Shown one piece after another: positions 1-8,086 of a DNA stretch of 64,000 nt; positions within the stretch are counted from its first letter, which is position 1; each line of letters opens with the position of its first letter. The notes under the pieces were generated by a model that was not told the DNA's origin, did no database searches, and saw only the letters and a list, made by a program, of their open reading frames with translations. The DNA comes from JAOUEA01 sp963790335. Lineage in GTDB: Bacteria; Actinomycetota; UBA4738; HRBIN12. The stretch covers positions 62,001-126,000 of the forward strand of contig CAWBOB010000008.1 of NCBI GenBank assembly GCA_963790335.1, read 5' to 3'. Made by a program: the position numbers and the translations under genes.

Positions 1-352
1 TGACGGTGCCGAAGTGGATCGAGAACCCGTGAGCGAACATGAGCATGTCGCCGTCCTTCAGGTTCGGCGCGATGTCGCTCGCATAGACCGCGCCGTGTGC
101 CGTGTCGGGAAGCAGGCACATCACCACGTCGGCCTCGGCGACCGCCTCGGCGATGTCGAGCACGCGCAGACCGGCGCTCTCTGCCTGCGTGCGGCTCGAC
201 GAGCCGGGTCGAAGTCCCACCCGCACGTCGAGGCCCGAGTCCTGCATGTTCTGGGCGTGCGCGTGCCCCTGCGATCCGAATCCCAGCACCGCGATCTTCT
301 GATCGGAGAGCACCCCCGGGTCGGTGTCCTTCTCGTAGTAGATCGTCGCCAT
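1..352 (-). CDS. ilvC: Ketol-acid reductoisomerase, C-terminal part outside window
   Basis: N-terminal 117 codons of IlvC, which converts acetolactate or acetohydroxybutyrate to the dihydroxy acid with NADPH in valine/isoleucine synthesis. The start reads MATIYYEKDTDPG, followed by the Rossmann motif VLGFGSQGHAHAQN, then LRPGSSR, where the family contacts the NADPH phosphate, and VVMCLLPDTAH. The reading frame is open at the window edge, so the Mg-binding C-terminal knot domain is not visible. It lies 64 nt downstream of ilvN and is probably the last gene of the ilvB-ilvN-ilvC operon, controlled by the attenuator near 3.2 kb. Identification is secure. Confidence 0.96.
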   Translation of the reverse strand, partial: MATIYYEKDTDPGVLSDQKIAVLGFGSQGHAHAQNMQDSGLDVRVGLRPGSSSRTQAESAGLRVLDIAEAVAEADVVMCLLPDTAHGAVYASDIAPNLKDGDMLMFAHGFSIHFGTV

Positions 353-416
353 CTCGTCGTCCCCCTGCGGTCGTCGCGGCGGGCGGGTGACCCGCCTGAA
401 GCTCGTCTCGTCTGGA

Positions 417-947
417 CTACCCGGCCTTCGCCGGCTTGAGCACGCGTTCCCTGATGCCTCGCTCACCGCGCGCGAGCGCGATGCGCCCGGTGCGAGAGAG
501 CTCCACGATGCCGAACTCGCCGAGCAGCTCGCGCAGCGCCTCCAGCTTCTCGGGCCCGCCGCTCGCCTCGACCGTGAGCGTCGTCGCGGTCACGTCGACG
601 ACGCCGACACGGAACACGTCGGCGAGCTCCATGATGCGAGCGCGGGCGTCGCCTTCAGCCCGCACCTTCACGAGCATCAGCTCACGCTCGACCGCCGTGC
701 CCGGGTCGTGCTCGAGGATCTTGATCACGTTGATCAGCTTGTTGAGCTGCTTCGTCACCTGCTCGAGCGGGCTCTCGTCGACGTTGACGACGATCGTCAT
801 GCGCGAGATGCCGCTGGCTTCGGTGGGGCCGACCGCGAGCGAGTCGATGTTGTAGCCGCGCGCCGCGAAGAGGCCGGCGACGCGCGTGAGCACGCCCGGG
901 CGGTCCTCGACCAGCACCGAGATCGTGTGCATCGTGGCGCCGTTCAT
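417..947 (-). CDS. ilvN: Acetolactate synthase small (regulatory) subunit
   Basis: A 176-residue regulatory subunit that confers valine feedback inhibition on the catalytic subunit IlvB. The N-terminal ACT domain begins HTISVLVEDRPGVLTRVAG and continues with RGYNIDSLAVG. A C-terminal ACT-like half follows from about residue 85 (ERELMLVKV). The ATG at 947 overlaps the ilvB TGA by 4 nt (ATGA), indicating translational coupling; an internal ATG at 932 (MHTISV) is the alternative start. Length is normal for the family and the frame is intact. Confidence 0.95.
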   Translation of the reverse strand: MNGATMHTISVLVEDRPGVLTRVAGLFAARGYNIDSLAVGPTEASGISRMTIVVNVDESPLEQVTKQLNKLINVIKILEHDPGTAVERELMLVKVRAEGDARARIMELADVFRVGVVDVTATTLTVEASGGPEKLEALRELLGEFGIVELSRTGRIALARGERGIRERVLKPAKAG

Positions 948-2705
948 GCGATCGGTGCCTCCCCCGGGTCGGTCGTCGGCTCGATCGCCTCGGGGCCGAC
1001 GATGATGTCGTCGTTCGACGCGCCCGACGGCACCATCGGGAACACCATCTCCCCCGGGTCGACCCGGAAGTCGATCACCACCGATCGATCGGTGATCGAG
1101 TAGGCCTTCTCGATCGCGTTGTCCACCTCGTCGGGCGTTTCGACCCGCAGGCCCACGGCCCCGTATGCCTCGGCGAGCTTCACGTAGTCGGGAACGTTGG
1201 GATCGAGCCACACCCCCGAGTAGCGCTCGTCGAAGAACAGCTCCTGCCACTGGCGCACCATGCCCAGGTACCCGTTGTTGAGGATCGCCGTGACGAACGG
1301 GATGTTCTCGGTCGCGCTCGTCGCGAGCTCCTGCGCCGTCATCTGGAAGCACCCGTCGCCGTCGATCGCCACGACCCGCGTGTCGGGCTCGGCCGACCTT
1401 CGCGCCCATCGCTGCCGGCACGGCGAATCCCATCGTGCCGAGGCCGCCGGAGTTGATCCACCGGCGTGGCTGCTCGAACCGCCAGAACTGCGAGGCGTAC
1501 ATCTGGTGCTGCCCCACACCCGAGACGCAGATCGTGTCGTCATCGGCGAACGCGCGCAGCCGCTCGACGCAGTACTGGGGCTTCAGCGTTCCGTCGTCAC
1601 CGTCGTAGCGGTACGGGTAGGCCTGTTGCCACTCACGCAGCTGCGCGAGCCAGGCAGAACGGTCGGGCGGCCCGCCGGCCTCGTCCTGTCGCTTGTGCAG
1701 TTCGGCGGCGAGCTTGCCGATCACGTCGCGGCAGTCACCCACGATCGGCACGTCTGCCGCACGGTTCTTGCCGATCTCGGCGGGGTCGATATCGACGTGG
1801 ATCACCTTGGCGTGCGGCGCGAACGCCGCGAGCTTCCCGGTCACCCGGTCGTCGAAGCGAGCACCCAGCGCGACCAGCAGGTCGGACTTCTGGAACGAGG
1901 TCACCGCGGTGTAGTTGCCATGCATGCCCGGCATGCCGAGACAGAGTTCGTGGGAGTCGGGGAAAGCACCCCGCGCCATGAGCGTCGTCACGACCGGCAG
2001 CTGCCCCGTGGTGGCGAGGTCGAAGAGTTCCCTGTGCGCGTCTGCCTTGATCACCCCGCCGCCGACGTAGAGCACCGGACGCTTGGCCTTCAGGATCATC
2101 TTCACGGCCTCGACCACCTGGCGTTGATGCCCCTTGGTGGTCGGCTTGTAGCCCGGCAACGAGACACTCTCGGGCCAGCGATAGGCCGTCTCGGCGATCA
2201 GCACGTCCTTCGGAAGGTCGATCAGCACCGGGCCCGGCCGTCCCGTCGAGGCGATGTGGAAGGCCTCACGCACCGTGCCGACGATGTCCGCAGGATCCTT
2301 CACCAGGAAGTTGTGCTTGGTGACCGGCATCGTGATGCCGGTGATGTCGGCTTCCTGGAAGGCATCGTTACCCACGACCGGCGTCGGCACCTGGCCGGTG
2401 ATCGCGACGATCGGCACGGAATCCATCTTCGCGTCGGCGAGCGGGGTCACGAGGTTCGTGGCGCCCGGACCGCTCGTCGCCATGCAGACCCCGACCTTGC
2501 CGGTCGCCCAGGCGTAGCCCTCGGCGGCGTGGCCGGCGCCTTGCTCGTGCCGGCACAACACGTGGCGGATCGGCGACCGGTCGACCAGCGGGTCGTAGAT
2601 CGGCATGCTCGCGCCGCCCGGGATGCCGAAGACGACGTCGACGCCTTCCTGCTCGAGGGCCTTGAGCAGCGCGTCGGCGCCCGACATCTTGGACGATGCG
2701 GTCAT
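944..2705 (-). CDS. ilvB: Acetolactate synthase large subunit, one apparent frameshift
   Basis: Thiamine-diphosphate enzyme that condenses two pyruvates (or pyruvate and 2-oxobutyrate) in branched-chain amino acid synthesis. The N-terminal PYR domain has GIPGGASMPIYDPL and the catalytic-Glu region HVLCRHEQGAGHAAEGYA. The C-terminal PP domain has GDGCFQMTAQELATSATENI, the GDG...NN ThDP/Mg motif. The frame is lost near 1395-1405 at AKVGR and resumes one phase away at PDTRVVAIDGDG; removing one base restores a normal protein of about 586 residues. The start is ATG at 2705, overlapping the TGA of the upstream small gene. I take the frameshift as a sequence error because both halves are fully conserved. 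Confidence 0.93.
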
Positions 2706-3046
2706 CGCGCCCCTGCCCCTGCCTGCGCGTCGTCGGCAACGACCACCCGCTCCTCGACCGGACCGGTCTCGACCCGGCGCACGTGCGCCTGCAGGCGGTG
2801 CGCCAGGTTGCGACAGGCGCGCTCGAACTCCCACGGCGTCCAGTCGCGTCGGCGCATCTGCAAGACGTCGTGCTCGTCGGCGTCGGCGAAGTCGAACCCC
2901 GACCCCAGGTAGACGACGTCCGAGGACAGGTAGCGATCGACGACGGCGCGCGTGGATGGCTCGGCCGACTCGACGCTCACCTGGCCCGGGCCCTCCCAGA
3001 GCACGCTGGCGACGACGGTGCCGTCCCGCTCGAACTCGTACCGCAT
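2702..3046 (-). CDS. Unknown 114-residue protein at head of ilv operon
   Basis: Small soluble protein beginning MRYEFERDGTVVASVLW, acidic in the middle (SGFDFADADEHDVLQMRR) and ending in a low-complexity tail (AQAGAGAR). No transmembrane segment, signal peptide or metal motif is visible and I do not recognise the family. It lies directly after the ilv attenuator, and its TGA overlaps the ilvB ATG by 4 nt, so it is the first gene of the ilv transcript and is translationally coupled to ilvB. Codon use matches its neighbours. A role linked to acetolactate synthase or branched-chain amino acid supply is inference from position only. Confidence 0.72.
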   Translation of the reverse strand: MRYEFERDGTVVASVLWEGPGQVSVESAEPSTRAVVDRYLSSDVVYLGSGFDFADADEHDVLQMRRRDWTPWEFERACRNLAHRLQAHVRRVETGPVEERVVVADDAQAGAGAR

Positions 3047-3112
3047 GGTGCGCTCCTTGTCTCCGGGCTCCTCGCCCGGCGCTTCCCTGCTCGGTCGTGG
3101 AAGGTGGGAATG

Positions 3113-3136
3113 AAAAACCCCCGCTGGTGGCGGGGG
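3113..3136 (-). terminator. ilv attenuator terminator
   Basis: On the minus strand, CCCCCGC (3136-3130), a 5-nt loop and GCGGGGG (3124-3118) form a perfect 7-bp GC stem followed by TTTTT (3117-3113). This intrinsic terminator stands between the leader peptide and the first structural gene, the arrangement of an amino-acid attenuator. Confidence 0.85.
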
Positions 3137-3141
3137 CGTCC

Positions 3142-3177
3142 GGCGCGGTCAGCAGGCCTCGTGGGCCTGGCCGCGCC
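3142..3177 (-). promoter_or_regulatory. Leader-RNA hairpin between leader peptide and terminator
   Basis: Starting at the last base of the leader-peptide stop codon, GGCGCGG pairs with CCGCGCC (3177-3171 with 3148-3142), and inside it CAGGCC pairs with GGCCTG (3169-3164 with 3158-3153). Its position fits the pause or antiterminator stem of an attenuator. Ribosome stalling in the leader would change which stems form. The pairing was found by eye and no folding energy was computed. Confidence 0.5.
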
Positions 3178-3236
3178 TAAGGAATAAGTACGAGGTCGTT
3201 GCGTCGCGTGTGGGTGTCCTCGCTGAACATGGTCAT
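3177..3236 (-). CDS. ilv leader peptide (Leu-Val-Leu-Ile)
   Basis: A 19-codon ORF, MTMFSEDTHTRRNDLVLIP, ends just before the attenuator hairpins. Its last sense codons are CTC GTA CTT ATT CCT, followed by TAG. Leu-Val-Leu-Ile covers the three branched-chain amino acids, and GTA, CTT and ATT are rare in this G/C-ending genome, which would sharpen ribosome stalling when charged tRNA is scarce. A second ATG at 3230 gives a 17-residue version. The predicted -10 lies 3 nt before the first ATG, so translation may be leaderless or nearly so. Confidence 0.85.
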   Translation of the reverse strand: MTMFSEDTHTRRNDLVLIP

Positions 3237-3239
3237 GAC

Positions 3240-3267
3240 AGTCTAGAGATGCCTCCTCTGCTGTCAA
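3240..3267 (-). promoter_or_regulatory. ilv operon promoter
   Basis: TTGACA (3267-3262), a 16-nt spacer and TAGACT (3245-3240) form a near-consensus sigma-70-type promoter. It places the transcription start within or just before the leader-peptide ATG. The AGGAGG at 3258-3253 lies inside the spacer, so it would not be in this transcript. Confidence 0.65.
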
Positions 3268-3418
3268 CTTTCGGCCCGAGCGCGCGGAATCTTGAGATGG
3301 ACCGGAGACCTAGCGGCAGGCCGAGGCGGTCCGCCAGACCGAGCCCCATGGCTTGATCGGCATCGCGTTCAGGGGCCACGTCGCGACTGACCCCAGTCTC
3401 GCCCTCGCGGCAGGATGC

Positions 3419-4951
3419 TCACCGCCGGGCCTTGGCGGCGTCGAGGAGACGCGCCGCCGTTCGCTCCCAGGTCCACTCCCGGCCGACGAAAGCGCTGACG
3501 GCGGCTCGGATCTCGCGGCGTTCCTCGACCGGAAGCGACAGCAAGGTGTCGATCCCCGCTGCGAGCGGGTCCACGGCGCCCTCGCCGAGCTCGAAGGAGA
3601 ACAGGCCGGGGCGGCCGACTTCCGTTTCGAGCGCCCCGGCGACCTCGGCCAGTCCTGAGTGCCTGGCGACCATGATCAGGGCGCCGGCCGCGGCTCCTTC
3701 GGCCGCCACCATGCCGAACGCCTCGGGGATCGTCGAGGGCACGACCTGCACGTCCATGGCGGCGAGCGCGGCGGGGGCGTATCGATGATCGAGCCGGCCG
3801 GTGAAGACCACATCGCGTGATGCTGACGCACCCGCGGGCGGTTCGGGGCGGCCGATGTGCAAGCCGCCCGCCTCGATGAGCCACTCGAGTGCGGCGTGAT
3901 CGGAGTCGGCCAGCGCGATGTCGAGCGCCGCCAGCCACTCGCGATGTGAGCCGAACCCGACGATGAGCGCGCTCGACGGATGCCGCATGATGCGGTGGGC
4001 GGCCAGCACGAGCTCCACACCCTTCTGAGGGATGAGCTTGCCGAGGTAGCCGACGATGGGCAGATCGTTCGAGGCCAGGTTCCGCAGGCGGGTAGCCGCG
4101 GCGAGGTCGGGTTCATCCTGGTCGTAGATGCCGGCGAGCGCGTCGAGCGCGTCGCGATCACGATCCGACACGGCACGCGCGACGTCGGCGTCGGTCGAGT
4201 CGCGCCGCCCACGGCCGGTCGTGGAGTCGCGATCGAGGCGATCGGCCGCCTCGAGCAGCGCCTCGACCCGTGGCCTCGGCCGGAACGCCGCGACGTCGAC
4301 GCCCGGCGGCACGACACGCGCGAGCTCGCGCACCTCGGGCACGAAGGCGGCGGTCCGCTCGAGCACCTCGCGGCCTGGACCCGCCACCGCGAGCGCCGAT
4401 GCGAGGCCCTCGCGCGCGAGCTCCCGGTACCGGTCCTGGTGCCGCACGGCGTACTCGAGGTCGCTGCCATGGATCTTGACGACGGCCCGGTGCGGTCCGA
4501 GCGCGCGGCGGGCGATCGCTCCACCGGGCACCGCATGGCCGAAGATCGCCACCTCGCTGTCGTGCCAGGCGACCGCCGCCTCGACCGCCTCGACGTTCAG
4601 CTGCAGGTAGGTGTCGAGGTCGTCGGGCGAGAGATCGACGAATCGCTTCACGTCGTCGAACCCCTCGTACCGATCGACCACGAAGACCGGCAACGTAGGC
4701 CCGACGACCGGACGCAGCACCACGCATCGTCCGGGCGCGCGGGACGCGCCGCGTCGATGCATCAGCTCGCCGGGACCCGCGGCGTCGAGCGACCCGTACG
4801 CGTCGATCCAGTCGAACCGCTCGGGGTGCGGTTCCTGGCACAGCAGCACGACATCGTGTCCGGAGGCGCGGAGCACCTCGCAGACACGCGCCGTTGCCAC
4901 GTTGGACCCGGAGCCTTCGAGCAACCAGCCGTGCCAGACCAGGACGCGCAT
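3419..4951 (-). CDS. GT4-type glycosyltransferase
   Basis: A protein of about 510 residues with the two Rossmann-like domains of GT-B glycosyltransferases. The N-terminus MRVLVWHGWLLEGSGSNVAT is the acceptor-domain strand with its glycine loop. The donor domain has IVGYLGKLIPQKGVELVLAA and, near the C-terminus, PSTIPEAFGMVAAEGAAAGA, the E-x7-E nucleotide-sugar motif of family GT4. A long central insertion (about residues 235-290) is charged and possibly disordered. I chose ATG 4951 because it begins the conserved beta strand; ATG 4960 and an upstream in-frame start at 4978 are possible. Donor and acceptor sugars cannot be told from sequence. It stands alone between the ilv promoter and dacB. 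Confidence 0.82.
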   Translation of the reverse strand: MRVLVWHGWLLEGSGSNVATARVCEVLRASGHDVVLLCQEPHPERFDWIDAYGSLDAAGPGELMHRRGASRAPGRCVVLRPVVGPTLPVFVVDRYEGFDDVKRFVDLSPDDLDTYLQLNVEAVEAAVAWHDSEVAIFGHAVPGGAIARRALGPHRAVVKIHGSDLEYAVRHQDRYRELAREGLASALAVAGPGREVLERTAAFVPEVRELARVVPPGVDVAAFRPRPRVEALLEAADRLDRDSTTGRGRRDSTDADVARAVSDRDRDALDALAGIYDQDEPDLAAATRLRNLASNDLPIVGYLGKLIPQKGVELVLAAHRIMRHPSSALIVGFGSHREWLAALDIALADSDHAALEWLIEAGGLHIGRPEPPAGASASRDVVFTGRLDHRYAPAALAAMDVQVVPSTIPEAFGMVAAEGAAAGALIMVARHSGLAEVAGALETEVGRPGLFSFELGEGAVDPLAAGIDTLLSLPVEERREIRAAVSAFVGREWTWERTAARLLDAAKARR

Positions 4952-4989
4952 CCGCCGCATCGTACGGAGCGGGGACACCGAAGGGAGCG

Positions 4990-6357
4990 TCAGCCGACGT
5001 CGGCGGCGGCGATGATGCGCACGATCTCATCCTCGATCGATGCTGCGGTCGACTTGTCGAGACCTCGCGACATCACGGAGAACGCAACCGTCGACCCGTC
5101 GGCGTCGGTGACGTAGCCGCCGAGCGACGAGACGGGGGTCTCGAACAACGTGCCGGTCTTCGCGCGTACGGGCACGCCGACGAGACGGTCGCCGACCGTG
5201 CCCTCACCCGGTCCGGGAAGCGACCCGGCGAGCGCCGACGCCCACGGTTCGCGCATGGCGAGCAGCAGCAGGGAGACGACGCCCTGCGTCGAGATGCGGT
5301 CTGCGTGCGAGAGGCCCGAGCCATCGCGGACCTGCGCTTCGACGCGCCATGCTTCGGCCCATCGCTCGACGGCGGCCGCTCCGTCGGCGGTCGACCCAGG
5401 GCCGCCGGTCGCTCTGACACCGAGCGCCTTCACGAGCATCTCCGCGTAGAAATTCACGGAGCCGTGGTTCTGGGTGGCGAGCAGCTCGCGCAGGGGGGGC
5501 GACGAGATGCGGGCGAGCGCGGTGAGGTCGGTCGCCCCGTCGCCGAGCGGAACCTTCAGCGTCGAGCGCGGCTGCCCGGGGTGCTCCGGCGACCTCGACC
5601 CCCCGGGACTCCAGGGCGGTGGTGAGCGCATCGGCGGCGCGTTCTTCGGGCAAGCCGGATCCGGCGTTGCCATCGAACGCGAGCGCGGTGGCCCGGTTCA
5701 CGAAGCTCCGCGACAGGCCCCGCACCCATCCGGGCGCCCACCACTCCCGAGTGAACGCGCTCGTGTCGCCCACGACGGATCCGCGCACACGCGTGAGGCC
5801 GGCGGCGGCAAGCCTGGTCGCGAGCCGGGACATCGAGGAGGCCGAGACCTCCGGGTCACCCGAACCCACGATCCAGAGATCGCCTCGCACGAGGCCGTCG
5901 TCGACCGGGCGCGCCGCCATCGCGGTCGTCGGGAACCGGAACGATGGTCCCCACACGGCGAGGGCGGCCATGGAGGTCAGCAGCTTCTGGTTCGACGCCG
6001 GCACCCGCGCGACGCGGCCGAGATGCGAGTGCACGATGCGGTCGCCGACACCCACGGAGACCGAGACATCACGCCCGCCGACGGCCGCGTCGAGGGCTGC
6101 GGTCCACGCTGCTTCGGACGGCCGCACCCAGATGCGCGCGACGGCCACCGGTGACGAAGGCGACGTGGGCGCGGCGGTCGAAGGTGACGGCGACGGCAGC
6201 TCGGTTCGATCGGACGAGCGCGGTTCGCCGCTCAGCTCGGGGCTCGGCGACGAGCATGCAGACAGCAGCGCGAACGCGATGGCGATCGTCGCGCTCACCG
6301 CGCGGTTCCGTCCACGATGCTCGCGTGAGGTGGCCTCGCCCTTCGTCGTGCGGCACA
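4990..6357 (-). CDS. dacB: DacB/PBP4-type D-Ala-D-Ala carboxypeptidase, one frameshift
   Basis: Class C penicillin-binding protein (peptidase S13) that trims peptidoglycan peptides outside the membrane. The N-terminus has basic residues, then a hydrophobic stretch ending in the lipobox-like LLSAC and a Ser/Pro-rich linker. The three catalytic motifs are present: SxxK in ASNQKLL, SxN in SVNFYAEML and KTG in AKTGTLFE. The frame changes near 5565-5600, between VEVAGAP and QPRSTLKVPLG, so the gene appears as two overlapping ORFs; one indel explains it. ATG 6357 was chosen because it supplies the positively charged n-region; GTG 6298 would remove it. No neighbour is clearly in the same pathway. 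Confidence 0.87.
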
Positions 6358-6390
6358 TGGAGCAGTCCTTCGGCCGAGGGAGCAGCGGAG

Positions 6391-7124
6391 TCACCGGCGC
6401 GGATGACGCCCGGGCTCGCAGCACGCCCTGGAATCGAGGAAGGCGCGTGCGCGGGCTCGCTGCACTTCGCCGAGGAGCACGCCCCTCGGCGTCGTCACGA
6501 GGATGCGGTCGACCTCGGCCGCCTCCATGCGGTCGGTGAGCGGTCCGAGCGGCTCGGTGAGCTGCACCGTCGCCGGCCCAGGTTCGAGAGCCTCGTCGAG
6601 ATCCGACGCGCCGTCGAGCTTCTCGTGTCGGACCCGGCCGACCACGACGCCGGCGTCGTTCACGATCACGCACCGCGAGGCCTCGCGCTCCTCGAGCGTG
6701 GCGCGGATCTCCTGGAGGGCCGACGATGCGCCGCAAGTGACGACGTCGCGATCGAGGACGTCGCCGGCCACGGCATGGTGGGGCCCGACGCCTTCGACCG
6801 GCAGCGCATGCGCCAACCACTCGAGCTTGCCACCCACGAAGTCGTAGACCTCACCGAACCCCATCGCGACGAGCCGCCACGCGGCCCGAGAGCTCAGGTC
6901 TCAGGTGTCGTTCCAGCAGTACACGACGACCGCGCGGGTCGCATCGAGCGCAGCGACCCGCTCCCGGGTGAGCTCCTTCAGCGGAAGGCTCACCGCATCG
7001 GGGAGATGCTCTTCGTCGTACTCCTTCGCGGGCAGCACCTCGACCAGCTGCGCCGCGGGAGGCGACGAGCTCGAGCATCCCGTGCGAGCGAGACTTCGAC
7101 CGGCGCGTGCACCGGATCCGACAT
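6391..7124 (-). pseudogene. Rhodanese / CBS-domain gene, interrupted
   Basis: The first half is a rhodanese-like domain: LVEVLPAKEYDEEHLPDAVS, then VVVYCWNDT with the candidate catalytic Cys. A TGA at 6903-6901 follows at once, yet the same frame continues DLSSRAAWRLVAMGFGEVYD, the normal end of a rhodanese domain, and then runs into CBS-like repeats (HHAVAGDVLDRDVVTCG, EEREASRCVIVNDAGVVVGR). Near 7065 the start region MSDPVHAPVEVSLA is in a different frame from the rest. There are thus two lesions, one nonsense and one frameshift. In homologues I recall, a Cys often sits where the TGA is; this is from memory. It is either a decayed gene, an intact gene hidden by two sequence errors or, less likely, one with UGA recoding. 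Confidence 0.6.
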
Positions 7125-7246
7125 GGCCCGCATGGCCGCAGGCTACCCAGGTTCCGTGCGTTCGAGTCGATCTCACGCCGGATTAGGTCACGACCCGATG
7201 GGTATGGGTTCATGGGGAAGCGAACGAACACCAAGGGAGGTGCCCC

Positions 7247-7594
7247 ATGGAGACGAACGTGTGGAGCTACTCGGTCGATACGGTCGATGAACTCGATGTC
7301 GAAGGCTTCAAGGTCGAGGCCAGCGACGGCGACATCGGGAAGATCGACGAGGCGACGTACGAGGTCGGTTCCTCGTACATCGTGGTCGACACCGGCCCGT
7401 GGATCTTCGGTCGTAAGGTCGTGCTGCCGGCGGGAACGATCGAACGGATCGATCTCGACAACGAGAAGGTGCTCGTCCGGCTCACGAAGGACCAGATCAA
7501 GGACTCACCGGAACTCGGCGAGACCACCGACTACCGCTCCGACGAGTATCGAACGGAGCTCGGCACCTACTACGACCCGTACATCCGCCGCTGA
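7247..7594 (+). CDS. PRC-barrel domain protein
   Basis: A 115-residue protein with a PRC-barrel fold over about residues 15-80. The pattern GFKVEASDGDIGKIDEATYE, then SSYIVVDTGPWIFGRKVVLP and IERIDLDNEKVLVRLTKDQI, is typical of stand-alone actinobacterial PRC-barrel proteins, often stress-associated with unclear biochemical roles. The C-terminus is Tyr/Asp-rich. AGGGAGG stands 6 nt before the ATG. The gene is monocistronic, converging on the cold-shock gene with a strong inverted repeat between them. No frame problems. Confidence 0.85.
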   Translation: METNVWSYSVDTVDELDVEGFKVEASDGDIGKIDEATYEVGSSYIVVDTGPWIFGRKVVLPAGTIERIDLDNEKVLVRLTKDQIKDSPELGETTDYRSDEYRTELGTYYDPYIRR

Positions 7595-7633
7595 TCGGGC
7601 GGAAGATCGACGGTCCGGCCATGCCGGGCATGA

Positions 7634-7666
7634 CAACGGGGCCGGCGCTACGCGCCGGCCCCGTTG
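7634..7666. terminator. Bidirectional hairpin between convergent genes
   Basis: CAACGGGGCCGGCGC (7634-7648) and its exact complement (7652-7666) form a 15-bp stem with a 3-nt loop. It lies between the PRC-barrel gene (plus) and the cold-shock gene (minus). There is no U-tract, so it may need factors or act as a 3'-end stabiliser. Confidence 0.65.
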
Positions 7667-7688
7667 CGTGCGCTCTCGCGCGAGAAGA

Positions 7689-7892
7689 TCAGACTCCTCT
7701 GACGTTCGCCGCCTGCGGGCCCTTCTGGCCCTGGGTGACGTCGTACTCGACCTTCTGGTTCTCATCGAGGTTGCGATACCCCTCGCCAGAGATCGCGCTG
7801 AAGTGCACGAACACATCGGCGCTGCCGTCGTCAGGCGTGATGAAGCCGAAGCCCTTCTCGGAGCTGAACCACTTCACGGTTCCTGTTGCCAC
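7689..7892 (-). CDS. Cold-shock protein (CspA family)
   Basis: A 67-residue single cold-shock domain that binds single-stranded nucleic acid as an RNA chaperone. It begins with GTG as VATGTVKWFSSEKGFGFITP, carrying RNP1 (KGFGFI), followed by RNP2 (VFVHFSAI). A strong AGGAGGG sits about 10 nt before the GTG, which decides this start over the longer upstream frame. Length and motifs match CspA-type proteins. Monocistronic. Confidence 0.96.
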   Translation of the reverse strand: MATGTVKWFSSEKGFGFITPDDGSADVFVHFSAISGEGYRNLDENQKVEYDVTQGQKGPQAANVRGV

Positions 7893-8073
7893 GTGCGATC
7901 CCCTCCTTCCTTCCGCCGGATCGGGCATCGTGCACGATGCTGGCCCGTCGGCGCCGGCCGTGACAGCCGGTTGAGGGAACTGCTCGAAGCCTCGTAACCG
8001 CGATCGGTGCCCTCGAGGGGTAACGCTAGCAGGAACCGGTGACGCTCGGCCGGACGGTGACGGATCCGGCCGC

Positions 8074-8079
8074 TACGGT
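8074..8079 (+). promoter_or_regulatory. Leaderless-type -10 box
   Basis: TACGGT is followed by 7 nt and the ATG at 8087, giving a transcript that would start at or next to the start codon. No clear -35 is seen. It supports the chosen start of the phosphotransferase-like gene. Confidence 0.4.
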
Positions 8080-8086
8080 CGGATGC

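Noticed and set aside
417..2834. One long open frame that would fuse IlvB and IlvN into an 805-residue protein
   Set aside because: Its middle third is out of frame with conserved IlvB sequence, which lies in the 944-1543 frame; the fusion is an artefact of the frameshift near 1400.
1260..2912. Long plus-strand open frame opposite ilvB (550 codons)
   Set aside because: Arg/His-rich shadow translation of a conserved gene; no motif, no SD. Similar antisense frames opposite clpB (44963-46648), dnaK (50512-51900) and others were dropped for the same reason.
6901..6903. TGA in the rhodanese gene as a selenocysteine codon
   Set aside because: No convincing SECIS hairpin follows, the catalytic Cys is separate, and a second lesion exists; kept only as a low-probability alternative in the findings.
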